Source of the DNA: DATGYC01 sp035298385
GTDB lineage: Bacteria > Bacillota > Sulfobacillia > Symbiobacteriales > Symbiobacteriaceae
Length of the DNA: 24,366 nt
NCBI GenBank assembly: GCA_035298385.1
Contig: DATGYC010000041.1
Span: forward strand, 1-24,366
Reading direction: 5' to 3'
The position numbers were made by a program, and so were the translations under genes. The notes beneath the pieces are model-generated. The model ran no database searches and was not told where the DNA came from. It worked only from the letters and a program-made list of their open reading frames with translations. Below, in pieces: positions 21,776 to 24,366 of this stretch (its first letter is position 1; each line of letters opens with the position of its first letter).

Positions 21776-22390
21776 ATGAGCTACCTAGTACCGGTGGTTA
21801 TTGAGCAGACCAACCGCGGGGAGCGCTCCTATGATATCTGGAGCCGGCTCCTCAAGGACCGCATCATCTTCCTGGGCACCGCGATCGACGACACTGTCGC
21901 CAACTTGATCATCGCCCAGCTTCTCTTCCTAGAGAGCGACGATCCGGAGAAGGAGATCAGCCTCTACATCAACTCTCCTGGCGGCTCCGTCTCTGCTGGT
22001 CTCGGCATTTATGATGCCATGCAGCACATCAAGTGTCCGGTGAATACGACTGTGGTGGGAATGGCGGCCTCCATGGCTGCCACGTTGCTCGCCTCTGGCA
22101 CGGGAAAGCGCTTCGCGCTGCCCAACTCCCGCATCATGATCCATCAGCCGCACATCCATGGTGGAGGCATCTCCGGCCAGGTGACGGACATTGAGATCAC
22201 CGCCAGGGAACTGATCCGGACGAAGGAGAAGATGGCGGCGATCCTTGCCAAGCACACTGGTCAGACCGTGGAGCAGATCAAGGCTGATACCGAGCGCGAC
22301 CGCTACCTCTCCGCCGAAGAGGCGCAAGCCTACGGCCTGGTGGACGAAGTGGTTCACCCCAAGGAGAAGGCGGCCAAGGCCTCTCGCTAG
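21776..22390 (+). CDS. clpP: ATP-dependent Clp protease proteolytic subunit
   Basis: Serine protease of 204 aa that assembles into a double heptameric barrel and degrades proteins unfolded by ClpX or other Clp ATPases. The catalytic triad is Ser99 (GMAASMAA), His123 (MIHQPH) and Asp171 (ADTERDRYLSAEEA). The handle region GISGQVTDIEITARELIRTKEKM is conserved. ATG 21776 has AAGGAGGGG 7 nt upstream and yields the normal N-terminus MSYLVPVVIEQT; the earlier GTG at 21743 adds an unrelated leader. It lies between tig and clpX, 19 bp from the latter, and with clpX should degrade proteins tagged by the tmRNA. Confidence 0.97.
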   Translation: MSYLVPVVIEQTNRGERSYDIWSRLLKDRIIFLGTAIDDTVANLIIAQLLFLESDDPEKEISLYINSPGGSVSAGLGIYDAMQHIKCPVNTTVVGMAASMAATLLASGTGKRFALPNSRIMIHQPHIHGGGISGQVTDIEITARELIRTKEKMAAILAKHTGQTVEQIKADTERDRYLSAEEAQAYGLVDEVVHPKEKAAKASR

Positions 22391-22409
22391 ATGAAGAAGG
22401 GGTGAGCAC

Positions 22410-23687
22410 ATGTTCAAGTTTACGGGCGATGATAAGGGGCAGCTGAAGTGCTCGTTCTGCGGCAAGTTCCAAGACCAGGTGAAGCGGCTCGTAGCCGGTC
22501 CCGGGGTCTACATCTGCGACGAGTGCATTGAGCTCTGCAACGAGATCATCGAGGAAGAGCTGAACGACGACGTCGACTTTGAGCTGAAGGACGTGCCGAA
22601 GCCGGCCGAGATCAAGTCCATCCTTGATCAGTACGTCATCGGCCAGGAGCGGGCGAAGCGTACGCTGGCCGTTGCCGTCTACAATCACTACAAGCGGATC
22701 AACATGGGCTCCAAGATTGATGATGTCGAGCTGCAGAAGTCGAACATCGTCATGTTGGGCCCGACCGGCTCGGGCAAGACCCTGCTGGCCCAGACGCTGG
22801 CCAAGATCCTCAACGTACCGTTCGCCATCGCGGACGCCACCTCTTTGACGGAGGCTGGCTACGTGGGTGAGGACGTGGAGAACATCCTCCTCAAGCTCAT
22901 CCAGTCGGCGGACTATGACATTGAGAAGGCCGAGCGCGGCATCGTCTACATCGACGAGATCGACAAGATCGCCCGCAAGAGCGAGAACCCGTCGATCACG
23001 CGCGATGTCTCGGGCGAGGGCGTCCAGCAGGCGCTGCTGAAGATCCTGGAGGGCACGGTCGCCTCCGTGCCGCCGCAGGGCGGTCGGAAGCACCCGCATC
23101 AGGAGTTCATCCAGATCAACACCACCAACATCCTCTTCGTCTGCGGCGGCGCCTTTGATGGTCTGGAGAAGATCATCGGCAACCGTGTCGGCAAGCGTGG
23201 TCTCGGCTTCGGTGCTGAGGTCAAGTCGAAGAAGGAGGAGAACGTGGGTCAGCTCTTCCAGCAGATTCTGCCGGAAGACCTGCTCAAGTTCGGCCTGATC
23301 CCGGAGTTCGTCGGCCGCCTGCCCGTCATCGTCACCCTTGACGGGCTGGATGAGGAGGCTCTGGTGCAGATCCTCCAGGAGCCGAAGAACGCCCTGATCA
23401 AGCAGTACCAGAAGCTCCTCTCGCTGGATAACGTGGAGCTGGAGTTCAAGGAGGATGCTGTCCGGGCGATCGCCAAGGAGGCCCTCAAGCGGAACACCGG
23501 TGCCCGTGGTCTGCGGGCGATCATTGAAGACGCGATGCGGGACGTCATGTTTGAAGTCCCGTCTCGTACCGACGTGACGAAGTGCATCGTCACGAAGGAA
23601 GTGATCGCCAAGAAGGAGGAGCCGGTGATGGTGACCTCGGCGGACGCCAAGGGCGCCCGCAAGGTCAAGAAGGATGAGCCGGCGTAG
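22410..23687 (+). CDS. clpX: Clp protease ATP-binding subunit ClpX
   Basis: AAA+ unfoldase of 425 aa, forming hexamers on ClpP and recognising substrates such as ssrA-tagged proteins. The N-terminal zinc-binding domain has Cys14, Cys17, Cys36 and Cys39. Next come Walker A GPTGSGKT (about 117-124), the pore loop GYVG (in EAGYVGEDVEN), Walker B IVYIDEID (about 178-185), the RKH pore-entrance loop (GGRKHPHQEF), the ClpP-binding tripeptide loop LGFG (GKRGLGFGAEV; IGF in many bacteria), GLIPEFVGRLPV and the sensor-2 motif GARGLRAI. ATG 22410 follows AAGGGGTGA. Last gene of the tig-clpP-clpX group, with a strong terminator behind it. Confidence 0.98.
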   Translation: MFKFTGDDKGQLKCSFCGKFQDQVKRLVAGPGVYICDECIELCNEIIEEELNDDVDFELKDVPKPAEIKSILDQYVIGQERAKRTLAVAVYNHYKRINMGSKIDDVELQKSNIVMLGPTGSGKTLLAQTLAKILNVPFAIADATSLTEAGYVGEDVENILLKLIQSADYDIEKAERGIVYIDEIDKIARKSENPSITRDVSGEGVQQALLKILEGTVASVPPQGGRKHPHQEFIQINTTNILFVCGGAFDGLEKIIGNRVGKRGLGFGAEVKSKKEENVGQLFQQILPEDLLKFGLIPEFVGRLPVIVTLDGLDEEALVQILQEPKNALIKQYQKLLSLDNVELEFKEDAVRAIAKEALKRNTGARGLRAIIEDAMRDVMFEVPSRTDVTKCIVTKEVIAKKEEPVMVTSADAKGARKVKKDEPA

Positions 23688-23700
23688 TTAACCGCATAGG

Positions 23701-23737
23701 AAGAGAGGTCAGGACGTTCGTCCTGACCTCTCTTTTT
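23701..23737 (+). terminator. Rho-independent terminator after clpX
   Basis: AAGAGAGGTCAGGAC and GTCCTGACCTCTCTT (23701-23715 and 23720-23734) pair perfectly around GTTC and run into TTTTT. It ends the tig-clpP-clpX transcript. Confidence 0.95.
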
Positions 23738-23749
23738 GTCTCCTCCAAC

Positions 23750-23761
23750 TGTCCTAGGACA
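23750..23761. repeat. 12-bp perfect palindrome upstream of the last gene
   Basis: TGTCCTAGGACA is a perfect palindrome in the short intergenic region between the clpX terminator and the peptidoglycan-binding protein gene. It could be an operator; no known regulator site is recognised. Confidence 0.3.
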
Positions 23762-23857
23762 AATGACTCATCTTTCTAATCGTTCCATCCCTGAGCTTGT
23801 ACAGGTCTCGGAATATACAGTAACATCAAAATACACAACGTAAAGGAGTGTGTTTTG

Positions 23858-24366
23858 ATGCGCCGATGGTGGGTTTCGTTCCTTAGTGTACTGATTCTGG
23901 TCCTTGCCCTGCCGGTGCCGGGCGCCCTGGCTGCAACGTGGCCAACGTTGACTAGCGGGACTCGCGGGACGGACGTCTACGCCCTTCAGTCATTCCTGCA
24001 GGTCCGTGGCTACTCAGCACCGGTGGATGAGATCTTTGGCTCCAGCACGACCAGCGCGGTCACCTCCTTCCAGTCTGCCAATGGTCTGGTGGCGGACGGC
24101 ATCGTCGGCTCGGGGACATGGTCCAAGGTGGTTGTCACGGTCCAACAGGGCAGCTCAGGACAGGCGGTGAAGGCGCTCCAGCGTGAGCTAAACCGGAAGC
24201 ATCATTACGGGCTGACCGAGGACGGCATCTTCGGGGCTGGGACGGGCTCAGCCGTCAAGTCCTTTCAGTCGGCGCATGGTCTTTCGGCCGACGGCATCGT
24301 TGGCCCGGCGACCTGGCAGCAACTGATCGGTCACTTTGAGGATCTCGGCGCTGCCAGCGGCACCGG
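23858..24366 (+). CDS. Secreted protein with peptidoglycan-binding repeats (partial)
   Basis: The frame is open from ATG 23858 to the window end (169 codons seen), so the C-terminus is missing. A typical signal peptide (MRRWWVSFLSVLILVLAL, then PVPGALA with an AxA-type cleavage site near residue 26) is followed by two PG_binding_1 repeats: about residues 32-92 (GTRGTDVYALQSFLQVRGY, DGIVGSGTWSKV) and 98-158 (GSSGQAVKALQRELNRKHH, DGIVGPATWQQL). These bind cell-wall peptidoglycan. The unseen part may carry a hydrolase such as a carboxypeptidase, amidase or cortex hydrolase, as in many relatives. AAAGGAG lies 9 nt before the start. Transcribed separately from clpX. Confidence 0.85.
   Translation, partial: MRRWWVSFLSVLILVLALPVPGALAATWPTLTSGTRGTDVYALQSFLQVRGYSAPVDEIFGSSTTSAVTSFQSANGLVADGIVGSGTWSKVVVTVQQGSSGQAVKALQRELNRKHHYGLTEDGIFGAGTGSAVKSFQSAHGLSADGIVGPATWQQLIGHFEDLGAASGT

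Noticed and set aside
23797..23822. SigA or SigE/SigK promoter for the last gene
   Set aside because: TATACAGTA looks like a SigE/SigK -10 box, but no -35 box at the right distance is present, and TTGTAC with TAACAT at 18 bp is weak.

Overview
The window is a GC-rich bacterial chromosome segment (above 60% GC by eye) that fits an endospore-forming member of the Bacillota, possibly a high-GC deep lineage of the Symbiobacterium type. The lineage is inference. The evidence is a YlbJ sporulation membrane protein, the order marR(ysmB-like)-racE/murI-ysnA-ysnB known from Bacillus, the order rnr-smpB-ssrA, a UgtP/MGDG-synthase-type glycosyltransferase, strong GGAGG ribosome-binding sites with frequent GTG and TTG starts, and two possible SigE-type promoters.

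Layout: (1) 1-400: 3' end of a 23S rRNA gene, a spacer, 5S rRNA and the terminator of the rRNA operon. (2) 457-6821: a large STAND/LuxR regulator, an alpha/beta hydrolase, a CaCA-family Ca2+/H+ antiporter on the minus strand and ylbJ. (3) 6852-12150: an RNA metabolism and rescue block with ppa, an RNase R carrying an extra tail of about 467 residues, smpB and ssrA (tmRNA, tag ANNNNSVLLAA). (4) 12151-14963: an AT-rich intergenic stretch, a MarR regulator, glutamate racemase, the RdgB-type nucleotide pyrophosphatase and a YsnB/YfcE phosphodiesterase. (5) 15032-15568: a four-tRNA operon (Pro-TGG, Gly-TCC, Arg-TCT, Leu-TAG) with consensus promoter and terminator. (6) 15591-18673: an N-acetylmuramoyl-L-alanine amidase, then a minus-strand pair of a glycosyltransferase followed by a YkvI-family membrane protein. 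(7) 18844-20255: a metalloprotease resembling the catalytic part of flagellinolysins but not inside a flagellin. (8) 20326-23737: tig-clpP-clpX, joining nascent-chain folding to ClpXP proteolysis. (9) 23858-end: a truncated secreted protein with two peptidoglycan-binding repeats.

The genes mostly concern RNA and protein quality control: RNase R, SmpB and tmRNA rescue stalled ribosomes, and ClpXP is the usual protease for ssrA-tagged proteins. A second theme is cell-wall and spore-envelope metabolism (racemase, amidase, YlbJ, glycolipid synthase, peptidoglycan-binding protein).

The most interesting points are an unassigned structured RNA candidate (17482-17571, minus strand) that would bury the Shine-Dalgarno of the ykvI-like gene in a stem and whose G.U pairs point to selection on that strand; the repeat-bearing Arg/Glu-rich tail of RNase R next to smpB-ssrA; a tmRNA whose T loop lacks the usual TTCRA sequence; the stand-alone flagellinolysin-like protease; a heavily over-represented 8-base palindrome GGGCGCCC; and an AT-rich codon patch inside tig.
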